Below, in pieces: positions 26,710 through 36,110 of a stretch of DNA of 64,000 bases; within the stretch, counting starts at the first letter, position 1; each line of letters opens with the position of its first letter. Below the pieces are notes generated by a model. It was not told where the DNA came from. It made no database searches and was given only the letters and a program-made list of their open reading frames with translations. The position numbers and the translations under genes were made by a program. Source of the DNA: a bacterium (GTDB lineage Bacteria > Campylobacterota > Campylobacteria > Campylobacterales > Sulfurimonadaceae). The DNA lies in the NCBI GenBank assembly GCA_018822665.1, contig JAHJJX010000031.1, positions 1 to 64,000 on the forward strand, read 5' to 3'.

Positions 26710-27990
26710 ATGCCTTTGCAGCATACTATTTTAGAAATAGATAAAAAACTACAAAAGTATAAAGATAAAGAAATCTATAACTCCTATCAGGAAGAATTAG
26801 GTTTTGCTAAAGAGTTAAACATCTTAAGAAATGACTTTTACTATAAGATGATTGAAAACACGACCCCTTTGCTGGTTGATTTTCTATATAAACCTTTAGA
26901 CATCATGAGCGGAGATGCTTATACAGCAAGAGAGATAGATAAAAATAGAACTTTTTATCTTATCATTGACGGGATGGGAAAAGGGCTCTCAGCTTCACTA
27001 ACTGCAATGCTAATGAGTGCATTCATCAACCATCTTATTGATAAAATGAAAATGTACGACAGCTTTGATTTGAACATACTGATAAGGGAATCTCTTGAGT
27101 ATATTCAGCCTATCTTGCTAGATGAAGAGGCTTTGGCAATAGACTATATCCTCATTAATAACTATTTCGCAACAATGGAATATGCCAAGTTTGCAATGCC
27201 CGCCATACTTTTAAAAACAGATGATAATTTAATTGTAAAAATAAAATCCAATAATCCTCCAATGAGTAAATATCAAAATACTTTTGAAATATCTCTCTAC
27301 AATATCTCAAATATCTCGAAATTTCTCTTTTATAGTGACGGTGTCGTGGAAAATGTAACCTGTATTGATGCGAAACCTTATGCAGATTTTATTCAAGAAG
27401 ATTTTTCAAACTCCTTCACAAAAGAAGATTTAAGGGAAAAGATTTTTCAAAAGATAAAAATCCAAGAGGATGACTTGACACTTATCTTCATCAATAAACT
27501 TGAATCTTTTGAAAATTCAATACACAAAAAAGAGTTCGGAAGCTCACTTGAGGAAGTTCAAAACGCAAGTGAATGGTATGATAAACTTTTTGAAGATTTA
27601 TCTCAAAATACAGAAGTATCTTTTCATGCCAGCTTGGTCTTTACGGAACTCTTCATGAATGCTTTTGAACATGGAAGTCTAAGGTTAGATGCCTCACAAA
27701 AACATCTTTTAATTCAAAATGATGAATATATGGACAAACTTACAGAACTTAGCAAAAGCTGCAATAAAAAAATAATTGTACAACTCAATAGAACAGAATA
27801 CTCCGACAATAGCTATATTATCACAAAAATATCAGATGAAGGGATTGGTTTTAACACACAACTCTTGAGTAAAATATTTAGAAATGCTAAAACTTTTAAT
27901 GGACGCGGAGTTTTTGTATCGAGAAAGAATTCTTTGGGGATTTACTACAACAGTCAGGGAAACTCTGTCTTATACATTCATAAGATTTAA
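26710..27990 (+). CDS. SpoIIE-type PP2C phosphatase fused to an RsbW-like HATPase domain
   Basis: A protein of 426 residues. A short helical N-terminus precedes a PP2C/SpoIIE domain (about 55-265) with metal-binding aspartates in SGDAYTA, YLIIDGMGKG, FYSDGVVE and EDDLTLIFI. From about residue 300 there is a GHKL histidine-kinase-like domain with N-box ELFMNAFEHG, G1 ISDEGIGFN and G2 GRGVFVSRK. Phosphatase and kinase in one chain would set the phosphorylation state of the adjacent STAS protein. There is no receiver domain, so the input is unclear; the NIT chemoreceptor just upstream is a candidate. Confidence 0.85.
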   Translation: MPLQHTILEIDKKLQKYKDKEIYNSYQEELGFAKELNILRNDFYYKMIENTTPLLVDFLYKPLDIMSGDAYTAREIDKNRTFYLIIDGMGKGLSASLTAMLMSAFINHLIDKMKMYDSFDLNILIRESLEYIQPILLDEEALAIDYILINNYFATMEYAKFAMPAILLKTDDNLIVKIKSNNPPMSKYQNTFEISLYNISNISKFLFYSDGVVENVTCIDAKPYADFIQEDFSNSFTKEDLREKIFQKIKIQEDDLTLIFINKLESFENSIHKKEFGSSLEEVQNASEWYDKLFEDLSQNTEVSFHASLVFTELFMNAFEHGSLRLDASQKHLLIQNDEYMDKLTELSKSCNKKIIVQLNRTEYSDNSYIITKISDEGIGFNTQLLSKIFRNAKTFNGRGVFVSRKNSLGIYYNSQGNSVLYIHKI

Positions 27991-28003
27991 AAAGAAGCGA
28001 ATA

Positions 28004-28036
28004 AATCTTAAAAGACCCAAGGGGTCTTTTAAGATT
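28004..28036. terminator. Perfect 15-bp bidirectional terminator
   Basis: AATCTTAAAAGACCC (28004-28018) pairs with GGGTCTTTTAAGATT (28022-28036) across a 3-nt loop, between the convergent SpoIIE-like gene and rplT. The right arm includes the first two bases of the rplT stop codon. Confidence 0.9.
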
Positions 28037-28394
28037 ATTTGCTAAGTGCCGCTTTTGATGCTTGGGCAACTGCAGTAAATGCCGCTGCGTCATTCATCGC
28101 CATATCAGCAAGAATTTTACGATCAAGTTCGATACCAGATTTATGAAGTCCGTTGATAAAAGTTGAATAATTCATTCCATTTAAACGAGCAGCAGCATTA
28201 ATACGGATAATCCATAATTTACGGAATTCACGTTTATTTTGCTTACGGTCACGGAATGCATAATACATTGAGCGTTCAATTTGCTCTTTAGCTTTACGGA
28301 AATGTTTACGGCGACCGCTGTAAAAACCTTTCGCTAATTTTAATATCTTTTTGTGTCTTCTTCTACGAACAACACCTGTTTTTACTCTTGGCAT
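28035..28394 (-). CDS. rplT: 50S ribosomal protein L20
   Basis: A protein of 119 residues, full length and very basic. Hallmarks are [36 protein letters not shown] and the helix [15 protein letters not shown]. It binds 23S rRNA early in 50S assembly. The start follows AAGGA. It is separated by 101 bp from rpmI; short hairpins in that gap (CCAATT/AATTGG and CCAC/GTGG) may be a site for L20 autoregulation, which is an inference. Confidence 0.98.
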   Translation of the reverse strand: MPRVKTGVVRRRRHKKILKLAKGFYSGRRKHFRKAKEQIERSMYYAFRDRKQNKREFRKLWIIRINAAARLNGMNYSTFINGLHKSGIELDRKILADMAMNDAAAFTAVAQASKAALSK

Positions 28395-28495
28395 ATTTTT
28401 CCTTTTTCTTTACCTAAACACTTGTTCAGTGAAAGGTGCCACATCTTTGGTGGTCTTGCCCAATTAAAAATTGGAGATTAACGATTTAACTAAGA

Positions 28496-28687
28496 TTAGT
28501 TAATCATTGCCTTTATATTTGCTGCATCTACTTTAGCAATAGTCTTAGGACTATTTTGCTTACGACGAGTCCCTGCATCTTGTTTAGTTAAAATATGGCT
28601 TCTAAACGCTGTTCCACGTTTAACAGTACCGTTTTTCTTAACTTTAAAACGCTTTACAGCGCCTTTAACAGATTTCATTTTTGGCAT
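28496..28687 (-). CDS. rpmI: 50S ribosomal protein L35
   Basis: A protein of 63 residues with the typical start [20 protein letters not shown] and the basic motif [19 protein letters not shown]. It forms an operon with rplT. In most bacteria infC precedes rpmI, but here a divergent unrelated gene does, so infC is detached. AAAGGAG precedes the start. Confidence 0.97.
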   Translation of the reverse strand: MPKMKSVKGAVKRFKVKKNGTVKRGTAFRSHILTKQDAGTRRKQNSPKTIAKVDAANIKAMIN

Positions 28688-28782
28688 CGGTTGCTCCTTT
28701 GTAAAATTCTCTATAAAGTCACTTTATTTTACACTATAGACTTTGAGAGCGAAATTGTACCCAAATAATTATAAATTTTAGC

Positions 28783-28788
28783 TACAAT
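28783..28788 (+). promoter_or_regulatory. -10 box 6 nt before a start codon (possible leaderless mRNA)
   Basis: TACAAT in the context TTTTAGCTACAAT, ending at 28788 with ATG at 28795. No Shine-Dalgarno sequence lies before the start. Confidence 0.5.
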
Positions 28789-28794
28789 ATCTCT

Positions 28795-29022
28795 ATGAAA
28801 TCAATACAACACATACAAAATGCATTATCAGATTTGGACGCAGAAGTTCAGGAGATACTTTTAAATATTTCTTTGCCATTAAATGAAAAAGATAATTTTA
28901 TGCTTCCTCTGCTTCAGCAAAAACGGGTATTAAAGCAGACATTGGAAGATTTAACATATCTGAAAAACAATCCGCCCAAGCAAAATCAGCCCTGTGGAAT
29001 TTCTAAATATAGACAAGATTAG
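28795..29022 (+). CDS. Small hypothetical protein
   Basis: A protein of 75 residues, soluble and helical (IQNALSDLDAEVQEILLNIS ... LLQQKRVLKQTLEDLTYL), with a proline/glutamine-rich C-terminus. I do not recognise it. It lies divergent from rpmI and convergent with the type II secretion operon, and has its own -10 box. The start codon is the only one compatible with that promoter. Confidence 0.6.
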   Translation: MKSIQHIQNALSDLDAEVQEILLNISLPLNEKDNFMLPLLQQKRVLKQTLEDLTYLKNNPPKQNQPCGISKYRQD

Positions 29023-29034
29023 ATAATTATTTTA

Positions 29035-29577
29035 TTATTTTTCATTCAAGGGTTTTATTTTGAGCAATACATCTTCACCATTTTTAAAATCCACATGAAC
29101 TAAAAATAGTTCTTTTGAATTGCTCGAAGATGTTGTATTGCCATCAGATTTATAAACTCTAAAGCTGTTCACCTCTCCAAAATCATCTATGCTAAACTCA
29201 CTTGCCTGATTGAGCGGGTAATCTTTAAATTCTCTCAACGATTCAAGTCTATAGAGTTTAGAATTTTTAACAATATAAGCAATGTAAGGATTATCTCTGT
29301 CATGAATCGAATTTGAACTTTGAAAAAAAACAACGTCCTCTTTTTTGTTTTGATTTAAAATTGTATTGCTAGCAAACAAAGCCAATGAAAAATCTAAGAA
29401 AATCACCCTTTTTTTTATTTGTTCATTTTTTATATGATTCAATTTTTCTTTAAAAATCGTATTTGAAATATTTAATGAAGAATAGCTTTTATACAAAAAA
29501 ATCATAATAATCGACAAGAGACTTATAGCAACAAGTAATTCTATCAGAGTGAATGCCTTTCTAAAATTTTTTCTCAT
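29035..29577 (-). CDS. Type II secretion minor pseudopilin, GspJ-like
   Basis: A protein of 180 residues with a class III prepilin leader and helix (KAFTLIELLVAISLLSII), cut before Phe with Glu at +5. The C-terminal region is beta-rich, as in minor pseudopilins. It is the last gene of the gsp operon and overlaps the preceding pseudopilin by 4 bp. Assignment to GspJ rather than GspH/I rests on length and terminal position. Confidence 0.75.
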   Translation of the reverse strand: MRKNFRKAFTLIELLVAISLLSIIMIFLYKSYSSLNISNTIFKEKLNHIKNEQIKKRVIFLDFSLALFASNTILNQNKKEDVVFFQSSNSIHDRDNPYIAYIVKNSKLYRLESLREFKDYPLNQASEFSIDDFGEVNSFRVYKSDGNTTSSSNSKELFLVHVDFKNGEDVLLKIKPLNEK

Positions 29578-30044
29578 TGCATTCTTAACCTCAACAAAGC
29601 ATTCGAACTTGTTATATTTGAAGAAGCGATATCTATTTTGATAATAGTTTTGCCTATTTCAAAAACCATATCTGAATTTATATTTTTTTCTTTTTGCAGT
29701 TCATCTTGCACCTCTTCTTGTGCATCACTAAACTTACTCATATCTATTCGTTCAACTTCCTGATAACTTATCTCTACTTTTACTTTTTTCAACTCTTTTC
29801 GCAAATCGTCTTCTACTTTAAAATCAGCTACAAGCGCATCCATGAAAACACTTTTTCCCTCAAAGCCGTATTGGGAATTTGAGATAAAAAAAGAGGAGTA
29901 CTGATTTATTTTACTTTTTTTATCAAGAGCAAAAAACATATGGGTGTTATTTCCCTGCATTTGCACAAGAGCAAGGATAACAACAGAGATGATTACCACA
30001 GCTATCATCACCTCAATAAGAGTAAATCCCTTTTTGCTAATCAT
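29574..30044 (-). CDS. Type II secretion minor pseudopilin, GspI-like
   Basis: A protein of 156 residues with prepilin motif KKGFTLIEVMIAVVIISVVIL. It is a short pseudopilin, as GspI is, and lies between gspE (8-bp overlap) and the GspJ-like gene. It would form the tip of the pseudopilus with GspJ/K. Confidence 0.75.
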   Translation of the reverse strand: MISKKGFTLIEVMIAVVIISVVILALVQMQGNNTHMFFALDKKSKINQYSSFFISNSQYGFEGKSVFMDALVADFKVEDDLRKELKKVKVEISYQEVERIDMSKFSDAQEEVQDELQKEKNINSDMVFEIGKTIIKIDIASSNITSSNALLRLRMQ

Positions 30045-31554
30045 TCCCTAAGCCGATACGTATCGCCTCGTCTAAAGAAGTTTCTCCATTTAAAAGCATT
30101 TCTATCAACTGCTTGGTCAATGTTTGAAATCCGTCTTTTTCAAGCGCTACTTTAATAGTATGTTCATCCGTAGTTGTTTTTAGCATATCTTTTACTTTGT
30201 CCGTCATCACCAAAAGTTCGCCGATGGAGCGGCGACCGGAGTAACCGCTGTAGTTACAGCTTTTACATCCACATGCCTTAAATATTTTCGCACCCTCTTG
30301 CAGATTATAATCCTCTGCATACACTTCTGCTATGGTGTCTTCTTCTTTGCACTCATCGCATAAAATACGCACGAGTCTTTGAGCAAGAATGCCCAAAAGA
30401 GATGATGACATTAAAAATGGTTCTATTCCCATGTCGGCAAGTCTTGAAATAGTTGCAGCCGCCGAATTGGTGTGAAGGGTTGAAAATACCAAGTGTCCCG
30501 TAAGTGCCGCACGAACGGCAATCGCAGCCGTTTCTTCATCACGAATCTCACCAATCATAATAACATCCGGGTCTTGTCTGAGAATAGAGCGAAGCGCAGC
30601 GGCAAAAGTAAGTCCGACTTTTTCATTTACCTGAATTTGAGAGATATTATCCGACTTGTATTCGACCGGGTCTTCAACTGTTAAAAGGTTTCTCTCCGGC
30701 TGCTCAACCTCCCGCAAAAAGGAGTGAAGAGATGTTGTTTTACCGCTTCCTGTCGGTCCGGTTACCAGAATGATTCCATGTGATGCACGAAGAAGTTTTT
30801 TTACATCTCCGATTAAATCGTTATTAAATCCAAGTTCCGTTATTTGAGGTATTTGGCTGCTTTGCATCAAAAGCCTCATAACAATTCTCTCACCGTAAAA
30901 AGTCGGTAAAACCGAAACCCTGACATCCAAACTTTCCCCCGCAATTTTTATCTGCGTTCGGCCGTCTTGAGGAATTCTCTTTTCTGAAATGTCCAAGTTT
31001 GAGATAACTTTTATACGACTGATAATAAGATTGACCACCTTTTTATCCAAATCTGCATTTTTAATAAGCATCCCATCGATTCTAAACCGGACTTCCCCTC
31101 TTTTTTCCTGCACTTCAATATGAATATCTGAAGCCCGTTTTTTCACGGCCTGATAAAATAGAGCATTCACAAATTTAATAATAGGAGCAGATTCTTCACT
31201 CGTTAAAATATCGGATGATGTACGCAAAAAATCTGTTAAAGAGATATCTTCTGTATTTTCATCATCTTTTGAATCTTCTTGCATGGTCTCAATAGCTTTG
31301 TCGGTACGAAGTTCCAAAAAGCGGTTGTAAAGTCTGTCATAAGAGTCTTCATCGAGCATTTGAAGCGGATATTTATTTTTTAACTTTGTATAATAATTAC
31401 TTGCTTCAACTAAGTAGCGCTCGCTTATTAAAGCGGTCACTTCTCCATTTAATTCACTAAAAAGAAGATAGTTTTTAACACTTATATCGGTAACGATATC
31501 TGATGGCTCATAAACCTCAAGCTTTAGGTTATGAAGCGGCTCTAAACTTAGCAT
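30037..31554 (-). CDS. gspE: Type II secretion ATPase GspE
   Basis: A protein of 505 residues. An N-terminal GspE/N1-like domain leads to the ATPase core, with Walker A VTGPTGSGKTTSLHS, the Asp box, Walker B VIMIGEIRDEETA, and the His box HTNSAAATISRLADMG. A tetracysteine zinc region (ILCDECKEE ... ACGCKSCNYSG) is typical of GspE/PilB. It powers pseudopilus assembly at the inner membrane. A near-copy of the dispersed 11-mer encodes the ACG of that zinc region. Confidence 0.96.
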   Translation of the reverse strand: MLSLEPLHNLKLEVYEPSDIVTDISVKNYLLFSELNGEVTALISERYLVEASNYYTKLKNKYPLQMLDEDSYDRLYNRFLELRTDKAIETMQEDSKDDENTEDISLTDFLRTSSDILTSEESAPIIKFVNALFYQAVKKRASDIHIEVQEKRGEVRFRIDGMLIKNADLDKKVVNLIISRIKVISNLDISEKRIPQDGRTQIKIAGESLDVRVSVLPTFYGERIVMRLLMQSSQIPQITELGFNNDLIGDVKKLLRASHGIILVTGPTGSGKTTSLHSFLREVEQPERNLLTVEDPVEYKSDNISQIQVNEKVGLTFAAALRSILRQDPDVIMIGEIRDEETAAIAVRAALTGHLVFSTLHTNSAAATISRLADMGIEPFLMSSSLLGILAQRLVRILCDECKEEDTIAEVYAEDYNLQEGAKIFKACGCKSCNYSGYSGRRSIGELLVMTDKVKDMLKTTTDEHTIKVALEKDGFQTLTKQLIEMLLNGETSLDEAIRIGLGND

Positions 31555-31556
31555 AA

Positions 31557-33467
31557 CTAGTTTTCCTTTGTCTCTTGAATATTTTTCCTATTCGTCGACT
31601 CCTCTAAAACAGGTTCCAAAGGGATATTTTCCTTGTCATTTGCAGTATTTATAACCGTGCCCTCACTCTCAATCTTTTTAAATACTTCAATATTATATTC
31701 TTTTTGTAGTTTTGCCATTACTCCCAATTCTCTTTGAAGCTGTGAGAGTTTTTCACTTTTATCTATGACATAAGGAGTTAGTATAACGACTAAATTATCT
31801 TGTTCATTCGATACGGTGTTAGATGAAAACAACCAATCTCCCAGCCAAGGGATATCACCCAGAAAAGGCACTTTAGTTTTGCCTTCCAAATCATACATCT
31901 TTACAAGTCCACCAATAATTATACTCTCCCCGTGACGAAGAATTGCCTGCGTTTTCACATTCTGCTTGGAGGTAACGGGCTGTCCCGTTGCATTGCTTGA
32001 ACCATCATCCAAAACATTTTCCAAAATAGTTTCAACATCCAAAGTCACTTTATCCACAGAAGAAACCCTAGGTTTTATCTTCAAAGTTAAACCAACCTCT
32101 TCTCTTTTATAATTGTTTGTTATGCCCGATACGGCATTTGATGTAGACCCGTTTAAGATAGATATTGTTTTACCCACATATATAGAAGATTCTTTATTAT
32201 TTACACAAAGAATGGATGGGTCAGAAATAGCTTTTGAGGCACCATTTGTTTGTAGAAAGTCAATCGTCGCACCCAGAGCAAATGCACTTTTAGCACCAGA
32301 ACCAATATTTCCTAAATAGTCCGAAACTGCACCCGAAGATATAGTAGTTAAGCCTGCGTCGCCAAAGTTTGCACTCATCGCATATAAGCCCGACGCGGAA
32401 ACATCGCCGGCAGCAAAACCGTATTTAATTCCTAAGGCTTCTGCATTTTTTTTATTAATTTCTATAATTTTAGCCTGAACATAGACTTGGTATTTTTCTT
32501 TGTCAAGTTCATCAATAATATACTTTATCCCCTTAATAATATTCGGTTCACCCACCGCAATGATTGCATTTATCTCTTCATTCATTGAGACATTGGGTTT
32601 TAATGAAGGGTCTGTAAAAGTCTGTTTGGAAATAATTTCGGTTAGACTGGCCAGAACCGTTTTTGCGTCAGAATTTTTAAGGTCAAATATTTGTACGGCA
32701 TTGCTTATGTTGGATTCCACATCAAGCTTTTGAATTAAAGATTCCAAGGTTATAACATTTGATTTGTTCCCTACAACAATGACTCCGTTTATATTATCAT
32801 CTAAAATAATCTTCACCTCTTGCGCCGCTACTTTATCGTTAAAAAGCGATTTAGAGATATCGAGCAGTTTTGTCTGAAGTTTTTTAGCCTCTGCATTTTT
32901 TATCGGTATTATTTTCACCACAGCCTGATTGTTCGTGTCTATCTCTTTAATAACCTGCTTGACGGTTTCAATATTTTTTGGATAGTCTGTAATTAAAATC
33001 GTATTGCTCTCTTTCATCGTCATAAGTTTTGCGGTTTTTGAAATCAGATAACGGATTTTTGCGGCTATGATGTCCACATTCTCTCCCTTAACCTCAATAA
33101 CCTGCGTAACCATCAGGGAGCCGTTGAGTTTTTTACCCTGCTTAATAACGGCGGCATTGTATTGTGCTGCATCCGTTGAGCGGACAATCTCATAAAGTGA
33201 ACCCTGCTGTATAAGAGTAAAACCTTTTGACTCCAAAACAGACACTAAAATATCCATAAGTTCATCATCATAAACAGGCGTTGTACTGATAAAATCAACC
33301 GTTCCGTTTACTTTATGATTAATCAAAATATTTTTATTTGTAATTTTTGATGTTAATTTTATAAAATCATCTATCTCTAAATTTGAAAAATTAACATTCA
33401 CCTGTTCTCTAGCCTGTAAAACTAACACTAAGCTAAGTGTTAAAAAAATAAATCTAATGAATCTCAT
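31557..33467 (-). CDS. gspD: Type II secretion secretin GspD
   Basis: A protein of 636 residues with a signal peptide. The N0 domain (VNVNFSNLEIDDFIKLTSKI) is followed by N1-N3 modules and the secretin domain with the conserved VPFLGDIPWLGDWLF and LVVILTPYVI. It forms the outer-membrane channel. The C-terminus has an extra acidic, charged tail of about 60 residues after the barrel, an S-domain-like region. It overlaps gspC by 14 bp. Confidence 0.96.
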   Translation of the reverse strand: MRFIRFIFLTLSLVLVLQAREQVNVNFSNLEIDDFIKLTSKITNKNILINHKVNGTVDFISTTPVYDDELMDILVSVLESKGFTLIQQGSLYEIVRSTDAAQYNAAVIKQGKKLNGSLMVTQVIEVKGENVDIIAAKIRYLISKTAKLMTMKESNTILITDYPKNIETVKQVIKEIDTNNQAVVKIIPIKNAEAKKLQTKLLDISKSLFNDKVAAQEVKIILDDNINGVIVVGNKSNVITLESLIQKLDVESNISNAVQIFDLKNSDAKTVLASLTEIISKQTFTDPSLKPNVSMNEEINAIIAVGEPNIIKGIKYIIDELDKEKYQVYVQAKIIEINKKNAEALGIKYGFAAGDVSASGLYAMSANFGDAGLTTISSGAVSDYLGNIGSGAKSAFALGATIDFLQTNGASKAISDPSILCVNNKESSIYVGKTISILNGSTSNAVSGITNNYKREEVGLTLKIKPRVSSVDKVTLDVETILENVLDDGSSNATGQPVTSKQNVKTQAILRHGESIIIGGLVKMYDLEGKTKVPFLGDIPWLGDWLFSSNTVSNEQDNLVVILTPYVIDKSEKLSQLQRELGVMAKLQKEYNIEVFKKIESEGTVINTANDKENIPLEPVLEESTNRKNIQETKEN

Positions 33468-34260
33468 ATACCAACTCCATCTCTTGATTGTCTCTTAATA
33501 CCACGATTTGCACCGTGTCTAACTTGTTTATGTTTTTATAAATCTCTATTGCATCTCTGTAAGACTGAAGATTAACATTATTTGCCCTGATAATTAAATC
33601 TCCCTTTTGCAGTCCTAGAGTCGCAAATTTTGAATCTGCTTTTATGGCGGTTACTTTAAAGCCGACTATTTTTTCCCCATTTTTAACTTCAACTATAGAG
33701 ATATCTTTCCATATTTGCTTTGGGTCTTTTGCATAAAAAGCTATATCTTGGCGAGAAACTCCCCTTGGTTCACCGGTTTCATAATTATTTTTCACTTTAG
33801 TGATGGATGCGTTTTTCTTTATCTCCTCGAGGCTAAGAATGTAGTCTTTGCCTAATTTTTGGAAAATAGCACTTGCGGGCAAAATAGTTTTTAAGGTATA
33901 TCCGCCGAAAACTTCGCCTAGCCCTATAATGGAAGTCGCTTTTTGGTTTGCTTTCATAGCAACAATGACATATCCTCCCGAGCTTGTTCCGTATAAACCT
34001 TTTAGCACCATATTTGTAATGCTGATACCTGTATTTGTATCTTGTTCTGCTTGTTTATTTTCTGCGATTTCTTCCATAGTTATCATATTTTTAAAATCCA
34101 CTCTTTGGTATTTTGGCTGATAATTGTTTTGAATATTAAGCTCAACTCCATCGCTTGGAAAATACCACCAAACCCCAAGCGAAAAAACTTTGGCAAGTGC
34201 CAATAAAATAAGTAATTTTGTAAGAAAAATTATCATTGCGGGATTAGAAAGTTTTGTCAT
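33454..34260 (-). CDS. gspC: Type II secretion inner-membrane protein GspC
   Basis: About 268 residues. The ATG at 34260 is preferred because GGGGAG lies about 8 nt upstream; an upstream ATG at 34281 has no ribosome site. A membrane helix near residues 8-30 is followed by a homology region and a C-terminal PDZ domain (FATLGLQKGDLIIRANNVNL). GspC links the inner-membrane platform to the secretin, and its PDZ domain contributes to substrate choice. Confidence 0.88.
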   Translation of the reverse strand: MTKLSNPAMIIFLTKLLILLALAKVFSLGVWWYFPSDGVELNIQNNYQPKYQRVDFKNMITMEEIAENKQAEQDTNTGISITNMVLKGLYGTSSGGYVIVAMKANQKATSIIGLGEVFGGYTLKTILPASAIFQKLGKDYILSLEEIKKNASITKVKNNYETGEPRGVSRQDIAFYAKDPKQIWKDISIVEVKNGEKIVGFKVTAIKADSKFATLGLQKGDLIIRANNVNLQSYRDAIEIYKNINKLDTVQIVVLRDNQEMELVYEIH

Positions 34261-34774
34261 AAAGATACTCCCCGCTTTCATTTTTCACAAGTGTTTTTAA
34301 TGTATGCGTATAATCTTTAAGCATCACATCCGAGGGAATCAACTTGAGATGAAGTGTGTTTTGCAAAAGATTGAACTGCGCTTGCACTTCGCCAAAGTCA
34401 CCTTTGGCATGTGCAACAACATGTAAAGGATTCAAAACCGTATATCGTATCTCTGCCGCATCTGCCTGCAATGGGATGAAAGAACCTGCCGCACTCGATA
34501 AAGTAATATTTTTTAGATTCAAAGAGTTGTAAAGAACGAAAATTTTCACACCGATTTCTCCGATATTTGCACTCTCTATTGATTTAACGGAGATACTCGC
34601 ATGTTCTATGCCAAGCGTAAAGCCATCATCTTTTACTTCTTCTGAACTTATGATGACGGCGTACGGCTTGAGCTGTTGTTCGAGGAAATAATACACACTT
34701 ACCTTTGGAGTAAAATACATAAGTGCAAGTATAAAAAAGACAAAATATCCAAGAAATCTAGAAAGTTTTACCAT
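34244..34774 (-). CDS. GspN-like type II secretion protein
   Basis: A protein of 176 residues with one N-terminal membrane helix (YFVFFILALMYFTP) and a beta-rich periplasmic domain, a GspN-like pattern, though shorter than the usual 250 residues. It lies between gspM and gspC with overlaps on both sides. It could be a reduced GspN or a lineage-specific component. Confidence 0.6.
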   Translation of the reverse strand: MVKLSRFLGYFVFFILALMYFTPKVSVYYFLEQQLKPYAVIISSEEVKDDGFTLGIEHASISVKSIESANIGEIGVKIFVLYNSLNLKNITLSSAAGSFIPLQADAAEIRYTVLNPLHVVAHAKGDFGEVQAQFNLLQNTLHLKLIPSDVMLKDYTHTLKTLVKNESGEYLYDKTF

Positions 34775-35175
34775 GTTATCTCCATATGCAAACTCGCCTT
34801 TGTTTCACTCAGTTTTTTTATCTTCAATGCAGTTATATTGTAAGAGCTGTTTAAAATCTTCCCCATCAATAAATTGAGTGCGATTATATCCATACTGCTT
34901 GAGCTTATTTCAAGACCTGAACGTTTTATTTTTTGCTCCAAAGAAGCTGATTTTAAAGACGTTAAATTTAAAATGCCCGCCAAGGATTTTTTAATCTGTT
35001 CTTTATCTCCGTAAACCTCTTTCAATCCACTCAAATCTGCCGCAACTTTTGCAGTGAATGTATACGATTCTTTGGCTTGGAAAAGCTCATCTTTCGCACT
35101 GCTTAACTTAAACAGCAAAATTATCAAAATCACAAAAAGCAATATGCCGATGTAAAGAGGATTTACGCGATTCAT
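34768..35175 (-). CDS. GspM-like type II secretion protein
   Basis: A protein of 135 residues with an N-terminal membrane helix (IGILLFVILIILLFKLS), a coiled segment and a small ferredoxin-like periplasmic domain ending in SLHMEITW. The architecture and place directly after GspL match GspM, which stabilises GspL/GspE. It overlaps its neighbours by 4 and 7 bp. Confidence 0.65.
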   Translation of the reverse strand: MNRVNPLYIGILLFVILIILLFKLSSAKDELFQAKESYTFTAKVAADLSGLKEVYGDKEQIKKSLAGILNLTSLKSASLEQKIKRSGLEISSSSMDIIALNLLMGKILNSSYNITALKIKKLSETKASLHMEITW

Positions 35176-36110
35176 AGTGACATTTCCAGATGCATAATAC
35201 TATCTTTATAATCTATGTTGAATGAAATATTTTTAGATTTGAGCATGTTTGAGATATGTGAATCTTTACCCTTTTGTATTCCGGTAAAATCAATTTCCAA
35301 GCTATTATTTTTCATATTTATTTGTGAGATTTTTTCTCCGCTGTTGAGCTTTAATGTCAAAATATAAGAGGCATATTCCCTTAGCTTCATTTGCTTTTTA
35401 TGAATAGAATCAAATTTTTTTAACATAGATTCATTTTGCATCATTGTTGATTTTAATCCGTATTTTGTGAAAAGTTCATCTTTTAATTCTAAAATTTCTT
35501 CTGTTTTTTGGGCGGTAATAAAATATTCCGTACCCACAAGCAAAGACAAAATAACTATAATTGCCGCTATTTTATAGAGACTTGACTTGTCTACAATGTG
35601 TCCGAACTGTTCCAAGACAATGCTATGCTGCGATAAAGTAAGTTCATTGATTTCTAAATTCTCGCACTCCTTCGTCCAAGCACCGGGAACCAGCACAACA
35701 ATGCCATCTTTTACATATATATTTTGTGATTCATTGATTCGCAGGGCACCTTCAATGTTCCATAATTCACTTTGGGCAAAATAAACATTGGCAACATTCG
35801 CCGCTACAATACCTTTTTGCGCCATCGTGTCTAAAATGAGTTTATCTTCGTATGCAAATACAAAAAACTCATCTGCAACTTTATAGGCACTATAGCTGTA
35901 TTTTCCGGCGGGGAGCGTATCTTCAAAAATAGATGGAAGAAGTTTTTTCACCTCTCTTATATACTTTACAGGAAGAGAAAGCTTTTTAACCCAGTAAAGG
36001 GAAGGGGAAAGAATCAGATTTACTTTCTCATTTTTTTCATCTTGGGTAAAAACTGACGCTTCTGGGTCTAAAAACAGTGTTTTTAACTTATTGTTAAATT
36101 TCATAAACAA
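35172..36110 (-). CDS. GspL-like type II secretion platform protein
   Basis: A protein of 312 residues. The N-terminal cytoplasmic part is actin-like/PilM-like (about 1-180), followed by one membrane helix (YKIAAIIVILSLLVGTEYF) and a periplasmic coiled region with a ferredoxin-like end. GspL recruits the GspE ATPase. It is shorter than the 400 residues of the gamma-proteobacterial proteins. An alternative ATG lies two codons in. Confidence 0.7.
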   Translation of the reverse strand: MFMKFNNKLKTLFLDPEASVFTQDEKNEKVNLILSPSLYWVKKLSLPVKYIREVKKLLPSIFEDTLPAGKYSYSAYKVADEFFVFAYEDKLILDTMAQKGIVAANVANVYFAQSELWNIEGALRINESQNIYVKDGIVVLVPGAWTKECENLEINELTLSQHSIVLEQFGHIVDKSSLYKIAAIIVILSLLVGTEYFITAQKTEEILELKDELFTKYGLKSTMMQNESMLKKFDSIHKKQMKLREYASYILTLKLNSGEKISQINMKNNSLEIDFTGIQKGKDSHISNMLKSKNISFNIDYKDSIMHLEMSL

